Shown here piece after piece: positions 38,163-46,986 of a stretch of DNA of 64,000 nt. Position 1 is the stretch's first letter, and each line of letters opens with the position of its first letter. Source of the stretch: an uncultured Atopobiaceae bacterium (GTDB taxonomy: Bacteria > Actinomycetota > Coriobacteriia > Coriobacteriales > Atopobiaceae); assembly GCA_934792625.1 (NCBI GenBank), contig CAKVON010000009.1, forward strand, positions 1 through 64,000, in the 5' to 3' direction. The position numbers and the translations under genes were made by a program. The notes beneath the pieces were generated by a model. It was not told where the DNA came from and searched no databases. It was given only the letters and a program-made list of their open reading frames with translations.

Positions 38163-38378
38163 GCTCTTCTCTCCCTTCTGGCGCTCGTGGCCTTCGTCGG
38201 CGCATATATCTTCAAATAATAGCCCAACACGGGTGCCATCCCCGTTTCACACGGTATGCGCACGGCGTAGGGTGCCTGTTTTGCCGTTTGCCGGCCGCAT
38301 GTGCGCGGTGGACGTGCCCATGGGTATGTTCGTTTGAGTTGCCCCCACAGGAGGGGCGTTCATGCGAGGGGAGGAAGC

Positions 38379-39833
38379 ATGAGCGACGTTATCGTGATCG
38401 GGGCGGGTGTCGCCGGTTGCGCCGTGGCACGCGAGCTGGCGCGCTACGACCTCGACGTACTCGTGCTCGAGGCCGGCTACGACGTCGCCTGCGGCGCGTC
38501 GCGCACCAACAGCGGCATCGTGCACGGCGGGTACGACCCGATTCCCGGCACGCTCAAGGCCCGCTACAACGTGGCGGGTGCGCGGATGATGCCGAGCCTG
38601 GCGGCCGAGATAGGTTTCCGCTACCAGAACAACGGCTCGATGGTCGTCGCCTTTGACGATGCGCAGATGGACTCCGTCCGCGAGCTGGAGCGTCGCGCCC
38701 GGGCCAATGGCGTCCGCGGCGTGCGCGTGGTCACCGGCGAGCAGGCCCTGGAGTTGGAGCCCAATCTCAATCCCGGGGTGGTTGGTGCCCTGGTGTGCGA
38801 CGAGTCGGGCATCTGCGACCCGTTTGGCCTGACCGTCGCCCTGGCGGAGAATGCCGCTGCGAACGGTGTCGAGTTCCGCTTTGGCACGCGCGTCGCGCAC
38901 GTGTCGCGCGCCTCGCGCGAGGGTGGATGGGTTGTCTCGCTTGCCGGTGGCGGAAGCATTGGGGCCCGCGCGGTCGTCAACGCCGCCGGGGCGCATGCGA
39001 TCGAGATACACAACCAGGTGTCGGCCCACAGGCTCGAGTCTCGCCCGCGCCTGGGCGAGTACGAGCTGATGAGCCGCGACATGGGCCCGACCTTCTCGCA
39101 CACCATGTTCCAGGCGCCTGGCCCCAAGGGCAAGGGCGTGCTGGTCAGCCCCACGGTCGAGGGCAACCTGATCGTCGGGCCCGACGCCGTGGACGTCGCC
39201 GACCCAGACGACACCGCGACCACGCCCGAGGGCCTGGCCTGGGTCGTCGAGCAGGCACGCCGCACCTGGCCGGGCTATGCGGGGCGAGAGGTTATCACCA
39301 ACTTTGCCGGCGTGCGTCCCTCCGGCGCCGCGGGCGACTTCGTCATCGGCGAGCCGGACGACGCCTCGGGCTTCTTCGACGTCGCGGCCTTCGACTCGCC
39401 CGGCCTCACGTCGGCACCGGCGGTCGGCGTCGACGTGGCACGTGACGTCGCGGCCGAGCTTGGCGCCGGTCCCAACCGCTCCTTCGAGCCGCATCGCGAC
39501 CAGCCACCGCGCTTCATCGAGATGGACGAGGCCGAGCGCGCCGCGGCCGTTGCCGCCGACCCGCTGTTCGGCCACATCGTGTGCCGCTGCGAGCAGGTGA
39601 GCGAGGCGGAGATCCTGGCCGCGATCCACGCGCCGATTCCCGCCACGAGCGTCACGGGAGTCAAGCGGCGCTGCCGCGCGGGCACGGGCAGGTGCCAGGG
39701 CGGCTTCTGCGCGCCTTTGGTCGCCGAGATCATCAGCCGCGAGACGGGCGTGCCCATCGAGGACGTCCTTCTCGCCGGGCCGGGCTCCGAGCTCGCGCCC
39801 TACCAGCGGGGGGAGGCCCACGATGTCGACTGA
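38379..39833 (+). CDS. FAD-dependent glycerol-3-phosphate dehydrogenase-like protein with C-terminal Fe-S domain
   Basis: 484 residues. The N-terminal FAD-binding GAGVAGCAVARE (8-19) and DAO fold (to about 365) are followed by a BFD-like [2Fe-2S] domain with cysteines in CRCEQVSEAEI (near 402) and GTGRCQGGFC (near 434-443). This pairing is the GlpA-type anaerobic glycerol-3-phosphate dehydrogenase of anaerobes; L-2-hydroxyacid oxidation is an alternative. ATG 38379 follows GGGGAGGAAGC. It overlaps the next gene by 11 nt, first of a three-gene operon. Confidence 0.87.
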   Translation: MSDVIVIGAGVAGCAVARELARYDLDVLVLEAGYDVACGASRTNSGIVHGGYDPIPGTLKARYNVAGARMMPSLAAEIGFRYQNNGSMVVAFDDAQMDSVRELERRARANGVRGVRVVTGEQALELEPNLNPGVVGALVCDESGICDPFGLTVALAENAAANGVEFRFGTRVAHVSRASREGGWVVSLAGGGSIGARAVVNAAGAHAIEIHNQVSAHRLESRPRLGEYELMSRDMGPTFSHTMFQAPGPKGKGVLVSPTVEGNLIVGPDAVDVADPDDTATTPEGLAWVVEQARRTWPGYAGREVITNFAGVRPSGAAGDFVIGEPDDASGFFDVAAFDSPGLTSAPAVGVDVARDVAAELGAGPNRSFEPHRDQPPRFIEMDEAERAAAVAADPLFGHIVCRCEQVSEAEILAAIHAPIPATSVTGVKRRCRAGTGRCQGGFCAPLVAEIISRETGVPIEDVLLAGPGSELAPYQRGEAHDVD

Positions 39834-41169
39834 CGCAAGCAGGTTCGCCACCATCAGTTGCGACGTGCTCGTGGTCGGGGGCGGTGCCGCGGGACTTTCC
39901 GCCGCCGCTGCCGCCGCGGATCGCGGTGCGAGCGTCGTGGTCGTCGAGCGTGACCACGAGCTCGGGGGCATACTCAACCAGTGCATCCACAACGGCTTCG
40001 GCCTGCATCGCTTTGGCGAGGAGCTCACGGGCCCCGAGTTCGCGGCGCGCGACGTCGCCCGCGTCGAGGCGGCCCCGCAGGTTGAGGTACTTCTCGACAC
40101 GACGGTCCTGTCCATCGGCGAGGGGCGGCAGGGCCGCCATGACGCGTGCGTGGTCGGCGCCGCCTGCGGTCTTGCCCATGTGGACTGCGGCGCCGTCGTG
40201 CTCGCGTGCGGCTGTCGCGAGCGCACGCGCGGGCAGATCAACATCGCGGGCGGGCGTCCCGCGGGCGTGCTCACCGCGGGTACCGCGCAGAGGCTGTGCA
40301 ACTGCGACGGCGCGATGGCCGGCCGCGAGGTCGTCATCCTCGGGTCGGGCGACATCGGCCTGATCATGGCGCGCCGAATGACGTGGGAGGGCGCGCACGT
40401 CATCTGCGTGTGCGAGCTCGCCGCCGAGCCGGGCGGCCTGCGTCGCAACATCGTCCAGTGCCTCGAGGACAACGGCATCCCGCTGCACCTGTCCACGACC
40501 GTCACGCAGGTCTTCGGCGGCACGCGCCTCACCGCGGTCGAGCTTGCCGACGTCGACCCCGCCACGATGCGCCCGATCCCGGGCACCGAGCGTCGCGTCG
40601 AGTGCGACACGCTGCTGCTGTCGGTGGGCCTGATTCCGGAGAACTCCGTCGCAAAGACGGCGGGCGTCCGGATCGACCGCGCCACGAGCGGGCCCGCCGT
40701 CGACCAGTCACTGGCCACGAGCGTGCCCGGCATCTTCGTCGCCGGCAACGAGCTGCACGTCCACGACTTGGCCGATTACGTCTCCGAGGAGGGTGAGCAG
40801 GCGGGCGCCAACGCCGCCGACCATGCCTTGCGCCTTGCCGCCGGCGTTGCCCCCTCTGCCGAGAAGCGCGTCGAGTTCGAGGTCTGCCGCGGCGACGGCG
40901 TGGGTTCCGTCACGCCGCAGCGCGTGGACCCGACCTGCGGCGAGGCGGTCGTCCGCCTGCGCACGCGTGAGCGTGTCGCCGACGCGCAGATAACCATCCG
41001 GTGCGGGGACACGCCGATCAGGCGGGTCCGTCGTCGCGTCGTGGTCCCGTCCGAGATGCAGACCATCCGCCTCACGTCCGACGACCTGGCGAAGGTCGAC
41101 GGCCCTGTCACCGTGTCGTGCGGGCCCGCGCCCGCCAAGGCCGCCCCGAAGGGAGGTGCGTCCGAGTGA
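39823..41169 (+). CDS. FAD/NAD(P)-dependent oxidoreductase, GlpB-like partner
   Basis: 448 residues. Two dinucleotide folds: VVGGGAAGLSAAAAAADRG (from residue 16) for FAD and VVILGSGDIGLIMARRM near 168 for NAD(P)H. The segment CGCRERTRGQINIAGGRPAG is diagnostic for the oxidoreductases that accompany the GlpA-like protein and DUF1667 in Firmicutes and Coriobacteriia. It probably passes electrons from glycerol-3-phosphate oxidation to a nicotinamide or membrane acceptor. It overlaps the genes on both sides (11 and 4 nt). Confidence 0.85.
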   Translation: MSTDASRFATISCDVLVVGGGAAGLSAAAAAADRGASVVVVERDHELGGILNQCIHNGFGLHRFGEELTGPEFAARDVARVEAAPQVEVLLDTTVLSIGEGRQGRHDACVVGAACGLAHVDCGAVVLACGCRERTRGQINIAGGRPAGVLTAGTAQRLCNCDGAMAGREVVILGSGDIGLIMARRMTWEGAHVICVCELAAEPGGLRRNIVQCLEDNGIPLHLSTTVTQVFGGTRLTAVELADVDPATMRPIPGTERRVECDTLLLSVGLIPENSVAKTAGVRIDRATSGPAVDQSLATSVPGIFVAGNELHVHDLADYVSEEGEQAGANAADHALRLAAGVAPSAEKRVEFEVCRGDGVGSVTPQRVDPTCGEAVVRLRTRERVADAQITIRCGDTPIRRVRRRVVVPSEMQTIRLTSDDLAKVDGPVTVSCGPAPAKAAPKGGASE

Positions 41170-41531
41170 GTGACGCCCAGGTACTTTCCCTCACCTGCGT
41201 GCAGTGTCCCATGGGGTGCCCGCTCGAGGTCACCATCGCCGACGGCGAGGTGGTCTCGGTCACGGGCAACACCTGCCCTCGCGGCCGCGTCTACGGCGAG
41301 CACGAGGCTACGCACCCGGAGCGCGTGGTCACCTCGCTTGTGGACGTCGCGGGCGACTACCACCCCGTGAGCGTCAAGACGGCGGCGCCCGTCCCCCGCG
41401 AGCTTGTGGCCGACGTGCTCGCGGTCATCCGCGCCACCGTCGTGCGGCCGCCCGTGGCTGCGGGCGACGTCGTCGTCGCCGACGTCTGCGGCACCGGGGT
41501 CGACGTGGTCGCGACCAAGTCGCACGACTAG
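41166..41531 (+). CDS. DUF1667 cysteine-rich protein
   Basis: 121 residues. N-terminal CVQCPMGCPL and NTCPRG give four cysteines able to hold an Fe-S cluster, the mark of DUF1667, found as third gene of glpA-like/glpB-like operons. Likely an electron-transfer partner; no biochemistry can be claimed from sequence. Start GTG 41166 overlaps the previous stop (GTGA). Confidence 0.88.
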   Translation: MSDAQVLSLTCVQCPMGCPLEVTIADGEVVSVTGNTCPRGRVYGEHEATHPERVVTSLVDVAGDYHPVSVKTAAPVPRELVADVLAVIRATVVRPPVAAGDVVVADVCGTGVDVVATKSHD

Positions 41532-41568
41532 CGCACGAAGCTTGAAGTTTTAAATAAAGCGCAGTTCA

Positions 41569-41611
41569 GGCGCGGGTTTCCCAGGATTGGAGGGAAGCCC
41601 GCGCCGTTCTT
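41569..41611 (+). terminator. Terminator of the glpA-like operon
   Basis: GGCGCGGGTTTCCC arm, 9-nt loop, GGGAAGCCCGCGCC arm, then GTTCTTCTC. Confidence 0.85.
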
Positions 41612-41659
41612 CTCGCCAATGTCTCCGATGTCAAGACTGGAATCGGGGCATGTCTTCCC

Positions 41660-41665
41660 TAACAT
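41660..41665 (+). promoter_or_regulatory. -10 element of the 6S-like RNA
   Basis: TAACAT seven bases before the predicted RNA 5' end. No clear -35 at 17 bp. Confidence 0.5.
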
Positions 41666-41671
41666 TTGGGG

Positions 41672-41844
41672 TGCCGGCCCCCTGCGACGCAAACTGGGTG
41701 AACCGACAAGTTCTTCGAGGGAGTCCGGGTCCCGTCCGCAGTACGGGCATCCCCCGTTGGTGGGGAAGCCGGAGACGTAGACGGGTAGGACACCCACCTT
41801 TTGTGAGGTGGGTTCATTGGGCGCCGCAGGGGTACGGCTTTTTT
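41672..41844 (+). ncRNA. ssrS: 6S-like regulatory RNA (candidate ssrS)
   Basis: About 170 nt with a closed fold. Closing stem: 41673-41686 (GCCGGCCCCCTGCG) with 41825-41838 (CGCAGGGGTACGGC), followed at once by TTTTTT. Inside, a terminal stem stacks ACCGAC (41702-41707)/GTTGGT (41756-41761), GGGA/TCCC and CCCGT (41731-41735)/ACGGG (41743-41747). A small hairpin CCCACCT/AGGTGGG (41793-41812) lies on the 3' side of the open middle. Closing stem, central bubble, terminal stem and ~170-nt size are the 6S RNA plan, the RNA that mimics an open promoter and captures RNA polymerase. No coding potential. Identity as 6S is inferred from shape. Confidence 0.6.
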
Positions 41845-41943
41845 GTGCCGTGGGGGTGTCGCGCAGGTGCGCGCCTCGCCGAAATCCGGTCGCGCCCGGT
41901 TGGTATCCTTGGTGGGATAACCAAAGTGACGGGAGGCCATCCG

Positions 41944-44715
41944 ATGGCACAGCAGGACGCAGGAAAGAACGTCGACGCGGATGTCGAGAGGGACGCCGAG
42001 AAGGACGCGCCTGTCGCGCCTGTGGACGCCGAGGCGGCTGTCCCGGCCAGCCGCACCATCGCCGTGATCGACGGCAACTCGCTCATGCACAGGGCGTTCC
42101 ACGCCATCCGGCAGCCGATGTCCGCGCCCGACGGCCGTGCGACCAACGCGCTGTTCGGCTTCTTCAACATGCTGGTCAAGTTCGTCGAGACCTTCTCGCC
42201 CGACGGCGTGATCTGCGCGTTCGACAAGGGCAAGCCCCGCGTCCGCATGGAGATGCTGCCCCAGTACAAGGCACAGCGCCCGCCGATGGACCCGTCCCTG
42301 CACGAGCAGTTCCCCATGGTGAAGGACCTTCTGCGCTCGATGGACGTGCCCGTGGTCGAGCTCGAGGGCTGGGAGGGCGACGACATCCTGGGCACGCTGG
42401 CGCGCCGTGGCGAGGCCGCCGGCTACACGATGCTCCTGGTCACGGGCGACCGCGACATGTACCAGCTGGTTACCGACCGCGTGAGGGTCGTCTCCACGCG
42501 CAAGGGCGTCTCGGACGTGAGCGTCATGACCCCCGACAGCGTCGACGACCTGTACCACGGCATCACGCCCGACCTGGTTCCGGACTTCTACGGCCTGAAG
42601 GGCGACTCCTCCGACAACATCCCTGGCGTGCCCGGCATCGGCCCCAAGAAGGCGGCGGCCCTCATCTGCCAGTACGGCAACCTCGACGAGGTCATCGCGC
42701 ACGCCGACGAGGTCAAGGGCAAGATGGGCGAGAACCTGCGCGCCCACGTGGACGACGCCCTGCTGTCTCGCCGCGTGGCCACCATCCGCACAGACGCCCC
42801 GATCGAGCTCGACCTGGCCGACGCGCGCTTCCCGACCTTCGACCCCGACGCGGTCATGGCGTCCTTCTCCGAGCTTGGCTTCACCGGCATGGTCCAGCGC
42901 ATCGTTCGCCTTGCGGGCGGGCAGGCAGGTGCCGCCGGCACGACCGCGCCCGCGTCTTGCGAGGTCGGCGAGCCCGTCTGCGGCGACGACGCCGTGACGC
43001 TGGTGCGCGATGCCGTCACGCGCGGCGAGTGGGTCGGTGTGCGCATGGGTGCCGGCGACGCCTCGGGCCAGATGGCGTTCGACCTGGGTGACGGCAGTTC
43101 GCGGGTCCTGTGGGCCTCGTGCGAGGCCGGCCTGGCGCGCCTGGACGGAGGCTTGGCCGACGACATGCTCGAGCTGCTGCTTCGCGAGGGCCGCGTGTGC
43201 GCCGGCGACGTCAAGGCGCTCGTCCGCGAGCTATGCCCCATCGACAGCTCCGAGCCCGCCCGCGTGGATGCGTCCGAGCTCGATCCTGCGCGCCTGTTTG
43301 ACGTGGGCGTTGCCATGTACCTGCTGAAGAGCGACCGTGACTCCTACGACCCCATCGAACTTCTCGGCAGCGAGCTTGGGCTGGGGAGCCTGCCGCAGCC
43401 GACCGACGACGTCCCTGCGGAGGCGCTCGACGCCGTGGCCTCGCGCCTGGAGCGCGAGCCCTTGGCCGCTCGCCTTGCGGACGAGGGCTCAGGCAAGCTG
43501 TTCGACGAGGTCGAGATGCCCCTGCTTCCGGTGCTGATGGCGATGGAGCGTCGCGGCCTGCACGCCGACGCCAATATCCTGTGCCGTCAGTCCGCCGAGC
43601 TCGGCGACGAGATTGCCCTCATGGTCGAGAAGATCCACGCGGCGGCGGGGGAGGACTTCAACGTCGACTCGCCCCAGCAGCTCTCGCATGTCCTGTTCGA
43701 CGTGCTGGGCCTTCCCACCAAGGGCCTCAAGAAGACAAAGAAGGGCTTCTACTCCACCAACGCGAAGGTGCTGGGCGAGCTTGCCCGCACCAACGACGTC
43801 GTGGCGGAGGTCCTCGAGTACCGCGAGCGCGCCAAGATCAAGAGCACCTACCTCGACGCGCTTCCCGCCCTGATCAAGGGCGACGGCCGCATCCACACCA
43901 CGCTCAACCAGACGGTCGCGGCCACGGGACGCCTTTCGAGCTCCGACCCCAACTTGCAGAACATCCCCACGCGCTCCGAGCTGGGGCACCGCGTGCGCAC
44001 CGCCTTCACCGTGCCCGAGGGTCATGTCTTTCTGGCGTGCGACTACTCGCAGATCGAGCTGCGCCTGCTCGCGCACCTCTCGGCCGACGAGCACCTGGTC
44101 GCCGCCTTCAACGAGGGAGCCGACTTCCACGCGGCGACCGCCGCGCGCGTGTTCGGCGTGCCCGTCGACCAGGTGACCCCGCAGCTGCGCAGCCGCGCCA
44201 AGGCTGTCAACTTCGGCATCGTATACGGCCAGCAGGCCTATGGCCTGGCAAGTTCGCTCAAGATCGGCCGCGCGGAGGCCCAGGCCATGATCGACCGCTA
44301 CTTCGAGGCCTACCCGGGCGTCGACGCGTTTTTGCGCGAGCAGGTCGAGCTCGCTCGCAAGCTCGGCTACGCGACCACGATGTACGGACGCCGCCGCTAT
44401 ATGCGCGACATCAACAGCCGCAACTTCCAGCTGCGCTCGTTTGCCGAGCGCACGGCGATGAACCACCCGATGCAGGGCACCGCCGCCGACATCATCAAGA
44501 TCGCCATGGTGCGCGTGGAGCGTCGCCTGGCCGAGGAGGGCCTGCGCTCCAGGCTCGTCCTGCAGATTCACGACGAACTCGACTTCGAGGTCCCCGTCGA
44601 CGAGATCGACGCACTGTCCGAGCTCGTCCGCGAGACGATGGAGGGCGTCGCCGAGCTGCGCGTGCCGCTTCTGGCCGACGTCTCCTACGGCGACAACTGG
44701 GCCGAGGCCAAGTAG
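41944..44715 (+). CDS. polA: DNA polymerase I
   Basis: 923 residues. The 5'-3' exonuclease domain (about 38-330) has AVIDGNSLMHRAFHA and LKGDSSDNIPGVPGIG. The middle region, where proofreading enzymes have a D-x-E pair, reads WVGVRMGAGDASG and lacks it, so 3'-5' exonuclease is probably absent. The polymerase has motif A LACDYSQIELR (near 700), motif B RSRAKAVNFGIVYGQ (near 750) and motif C HDELDFE (876). A 35-residue charged tail precedes the exonuclease. ATG 41944 follows GGGAGG. It works in Okazaki fragment processing and repair. Confidence 0.96.
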   Translation: MAQQDAGKNVDADVERDAEKDAPVAPVDAEAAVPASRTIAVIDGNSLMHRAFHAIRQPMSAPDGRATNALFGFFNMLVKFVETFSPDGVICAFDKGKPRVRMEMLPQYKAQRPPMDPSLHEQFPMVKDLLRSMDVPVVELEGWEGDDILGTLARRGEAAGYTMLLVTGDRDMYQLVTDRVRVVSTRKGVSDVSVMTPDSVDDLYHGITPDLVPDFYGLKGDSSDNIPGVPGIGPKKAAALICQYGNLDEVIAHADEVKGKMGENLRAHVDDALLSRRVATIRTDAPIELDLADARFPTFDPDAVMASFSELGFTGMVQRIVRLAGGQAGAAGTTAPASCEVGEPVCGDDAVTLVRDAVTRGEWVGVRMGAGDASGQMAFDLGDGSSRVLWASCEAGLARLDGGLADDMLELLLREGRVCAGDVKALVRELCPIDSSEPARVDASELDPARLFDVGVAMYLLKSDRDSYDPIELLGSELGLGSLPQPTDDVPAEALDAVASRLEREPLAARLADEGSGKLFDEVEMPLLPVLMAMERRGLHADANILCRQSAELGDEIALMVEKIHAAAGEDFNVDSPQQLSHVLFDVLGLPTKGLKKTKKGFYSTNAKVLGELARTNDVVAEVLEYRERAKIKSTYLDALPALIKGDGRIHTTLNQTVAATGRLSSSDPNLQNIPTRSELGHRVRTAFTVPEGHVFLACDYSQIELRLLAHLSADEHLVAAFNEGADFHAATAARVFGVPVDQVTPQLRSRAKAVNFGIVYGQQAYGLASSLKIGRAEAQAMIDRYFEAYPGVDAFLREQVELARKLGYATTMYGRRRYMRDINSRNFQLRSFAERTAMNHPMQGTAADIIKIAMVRVERRLAEEGLRSRLVLQIHDELDFEVPVDEIDALSELVRETMEGVAELRVPLLADVSYGDNWAEAK

Positions 44716-44750
44716 CGCCCGCGCCTTCCGGGTCGCGTCCGATTCGATTC

Positions 44751-44790
44751 CTGCCGAGAAGTGCCGCGAGGTCGCGGTCCTTCTCGGCAG
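44751..44790. repeat. Perfect hairpin of two dispersed motifs between polA and rnhA
   Basis: CTGCCGAGAAG (44751-44761) and CTTCTCGGCAG (44780-44790) are exact complements; inside them CCGCGA/TCGCGG extends the stem. It lies between convergent genes, with no T-run either way. Probably a shared transcription stop. Confidence 0.85.
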
Positions 44791-44797
44791 GCGAGCG

Positions 44798-45280
44798 TTA
44801 GCCCTCGAAGCCCTCGTCGTCGCGCTGCAGGGAGCTCGGCGCGTCGGCGGCCGAGGTGGCCAGCTCGTCGCAGCGCTCGTTGAGCTCGTGGCCCGCGTGA
44901 CCCTTGACCCACACGAACGTCACGTCGTGCGGCTCCATCGCGGCGGTCAGCCGACGCCACAGGTCCGGGTTCTTGACGGGCTTCTTCGCGGCGGTCTTCC
45001 AGCCGTTTCTCTGCCAACCGCGAATCCAGCCCTTGTTGACGGCGTTGACCACGTACTGCGAGTCGGAGTGGACCTCGACCTCGCAGCCAAACTTGAGCGC
45101 CTCCAGCGCGGCGGCCACGCCCATGATCTCCATGCGGTTGTTGGTCGTGCGGCGGAACCCCTCCGACAGCTCGCGGCGGTGCGTGACTCCCTTTGAGTCG
45201 GTGCACAGCAGCACGGCGCCGTAGCCTCCGGGTCCGGGGTTGCCCTTGCTCGAGCCGTCGGTGTAGATGGTCACTTTCAC
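44798..45280 (-). CDS. rnhA: Ribonuclease HI
   Basis: 160 residues. Catalytic acidic residues are all present: Asp in [14 protein letters not shown], Glu in NRMEIMG, Asp in HSDSQYV and the late NERCDELA. It removes RNA from RNA-DNA hybrids such as primers, matching the neighbouring polA. Start GTG 45280 has AAGGAG nine bases upstream; the frame is open far upstream but carries no other good start. Confidence 0.94.
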   Translation of the reverse strand: MKVTIYTDGSSKGNPGPGGYGAVLLCTDSKGVTHRRELSEGFRRTTNNRMEIMGVAAALEALKFGCEVEVHSDSQYVVNAVNKGWIRGWQRNGWKTAAKKPVKNPDLWRRLTAAMEPHDVTFVWVKGHAGHELNERCDELATSAADAPSSLQRDDEGFEG

Positions 45281-45436
45281 GTGGGAAGACTCCTTCGCGT
45301 GGTGGTTCGGGCCGCTATGCCCCGTCGTGTCGGGGTCGCCGCGTCGTCGTTTCGATTTCGTCTCGAAGCCGTACGTGGCGGTAGACCATGGTAACGCTTG
45401 GGTATAGTAAGTCTTGGTAAACAAAATGACATCGCA

Positions 45437-45450
45437 TGCCGAGAAGGATC
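45437..45450. repeat. Dispersed motif TGCCGAGAAGGATC
   Basis: Copy (core TGCCGAGAAG) in the 5' region of the metal-binding gene, 29 bp after a TATAGT -10-like hexamer at 45403-45408. Confidence 0.55.
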
Positions 45451-45524
45451 GTGGGGTCGAGTGTGTCTGACCATGCCCGTCATGATGTGGCGAGCGGTTC
45501 GTACGGCATGCGTGGGAGGTGCTT

Positions 45525-45908
45525 ATGCCCGGAATCGCCAACATCGTCATCGTCGCCGTTGTCGTCGCGCTTGCGATCGTGGGTGTCGTTCGTGCCGTGG
45601 GCTCGGCCACGGGCAGGCGCGACTGCTGCTCGGGCGCGCGTCGCGACGTCGCGGGCGGCGGTCGCGTGGCGGTCGTCGACCATGACGAGTCGCATTACCT
45701 TTACGTCTACGAGCTGCGCGTGAGCGGCATGAGCTGCGGGCATTGCGCCGCGACGGTGGAGGACGCGCTCAACGCGCTGGGCGGCACCTGGGCCACGGTC
45801 GACCTGCGCGCGGGTCGGGCCAGGGTCCTCTCGAAGGCGGAGCTCGACCCCGCGGCACTTCTCGCCAGTGTGCGCGAGGCGGGCTACGAGGCTCACCTGG
45901 CTGACTGA
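45525..45908 (+). CDS. Membrane-anchored heavy-metal-associated (HMA) domain protein
   Basis: 127 residues. One N-terminal TM helix (about 5-25), a short linker with Cys-Cys, then an HMA domain with [15 protein letters not shown] (metal-binding Cys-x2-Cys) and a ferredoxin-like fold to the end. Such domains carry Cu(I) or similar ions. No P-type ATPase adjoins, so the partner is unknown. ATG 45525 follows GGGAGG. Confidence 0.85.
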   Translation: MPGIANIVIVAVVVALAIVGVVRAVGSATGRRDCCSGARRDVAGGGRVAVVDHDESHYLYVYELRVSGMSCGHCAATVEDALNALGGTWATVDLRAGRARVLSKAELDPAALLASVREAGYEAHLAD

Positions 45909-45940
45909 TGGACGGGGGCGGCCCGCCCGAGGGCCCGCGG

Positions 45941-46678
45941 CTAGCGTCCGACGGTGTTGAGCCTGTCGATCACGGCGGGAATGTCCTCGGCAAGCTTGTC
46001 CAGGGGCCCGCGCCACACGGCGCGGCCGGGGCGGCCGTGGCCCACGTATGCCGTGGCGAGCCCGATGTCGGGGCGCGGGAAGTCGCGTCGCGCGTCGTTG
46101 CCGACCATCAGGCACTCCTCGGGGACCAGCCCGAGCGCCGCGATGGTCTGCTGGTAGTAGCGGGCCTGCGGCTTGAGCCGCGTCGAGTTGCCCATGTGGG
46201 TCACGAGGTCGAAGTCGCCCGTCGCAAAGCCCGCCCAGCGCAGGCGCGTCGCGATGCAGTCGCGCGTGAACACGGGGTTGGTGGCAAGCGCCGCCGCGAG
46301 GCCCATCTCGCGGACGCGTCCCACGCATTCGTGGGCGCCCGGCTGCGGGACCGCGCGGATGAGGCGGTCGTTCTTGCCAGGGAGAACCTCGCGGTCGTAG
46401 TACGAGATCGCGTCGGCGATCACGGGGTCGTCGACGGGAATCCGGGTGAGCCTGCGCACGCAGTCGGCGTAGACAGCCTCGTTGGTGTCGGAGTCCATGC
46501 GATTGCCGTCGCTCATCGCGAGGTAGCCCTTGCCCATGGCCCAGGCCACGCGCGCGGGGTTCATGCTCGCGACCTCGCCGAGAAGTGCGCTCATGTCGCT
46601 GACGTAGCGGGCCATGAAGGCGGTGAGGTTCAAGCTCAGGAGCGTGTCGTCCATGTCGAAGAGAACCGCCTTGATCAC
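45941..46678 (-). CDS. HAD-superfamily hydrolase
   Basis: 245 residues. Motif I DMDDTLLSL (nucleophile Asp near residue 8), motif II ATNPVF, motif III lysine in RLKPQARYY and motif IV MVGNDARRD. The alpha-helical cap lies between residues 15 and 95. Substrate unknown. I placed the start at GTG 46678 because GAGGGAT precedes it and it begins right at the fold; ATG 46699 has no ribosome site. A TACAAT -10 (46726-46731, minus) and an intact dispersed motif (46762-46775) lie upstream. Confidence 0.8.
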   Translation of the reverse strand: MIKAVLFDMDDTLLSLNLTAFMARYVSDMSALLGEVASMNPARVAWAMGKGYLAMSDGNRMDSDTNEAVYADCVRRLTRIPVDDPVIADAISYYDREVLPGKNDRLIRAVPQPGAHECVGRVREMGLAAALATNPVFTRDCIATRLRWAGFATGDFDLVTHMGNSTRLKPQARYYQQTIAALGLVPEECLMVGNDARRDFPRPDIGLATAYVGHGRPGRAVWRGPLDKLAEDIPAVIDRLNTVGR

Positions 46679-46761
46679 GCGAACATCCCTCGCAGTCATG
46701 TAAATTGGCCGTCTGACGGATAGCGATTGTACCCACCAAGCCATGCCCGAACCCCGCCACG

Positions 46762-46775
46762 GCACTTCTCGGCAA
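46762..46775. repeat. Dispersed motif GCACTTCTCGGCAA
   Basis: 13 of 14 bases of the full motif, about 31 bp upstream of the TACAAT -10 of the minus-strand HAD gene, a position where activators often bind. Confidence 0.65.
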
Positions 46776-46986
46776 GAAAACCAATGGGAATGCGCGGTTG
46801 ACGCTTGAAAAACGCGGGCAAGTCAAGGTACCCTAGCAGACGCATGACTAGGACGGTCATGCATCCGTATCTGTCGGCCCCCGAGCATGTAATTTGCGAG
46901 TCGGTGTCAGGAGTTCGCGCTCCAGGCAATGCACTGCAGGCGATGACCATGGGATCGGGGCCCCGCTTTTCGAAAGGGGTCCACCT

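Noticed and set aside
41702..41765. RNase P RNA candidate, from GAGGGAGTCCGGG resembling the conserved GAGGAAAGTCC
   Set aside because: The whole RNA is only ~170 nt and lacks the other conserved blocks (ACAGAA and the long specificity domain).
41528..41950. A 140-codon minus-strand open frame with a Cys-x2-Cys (CPYCG)
   Set aside because: It overlaps a terminator and the structured RNA, has no ribosome site, and the base pattern is better explained by RNA stems.
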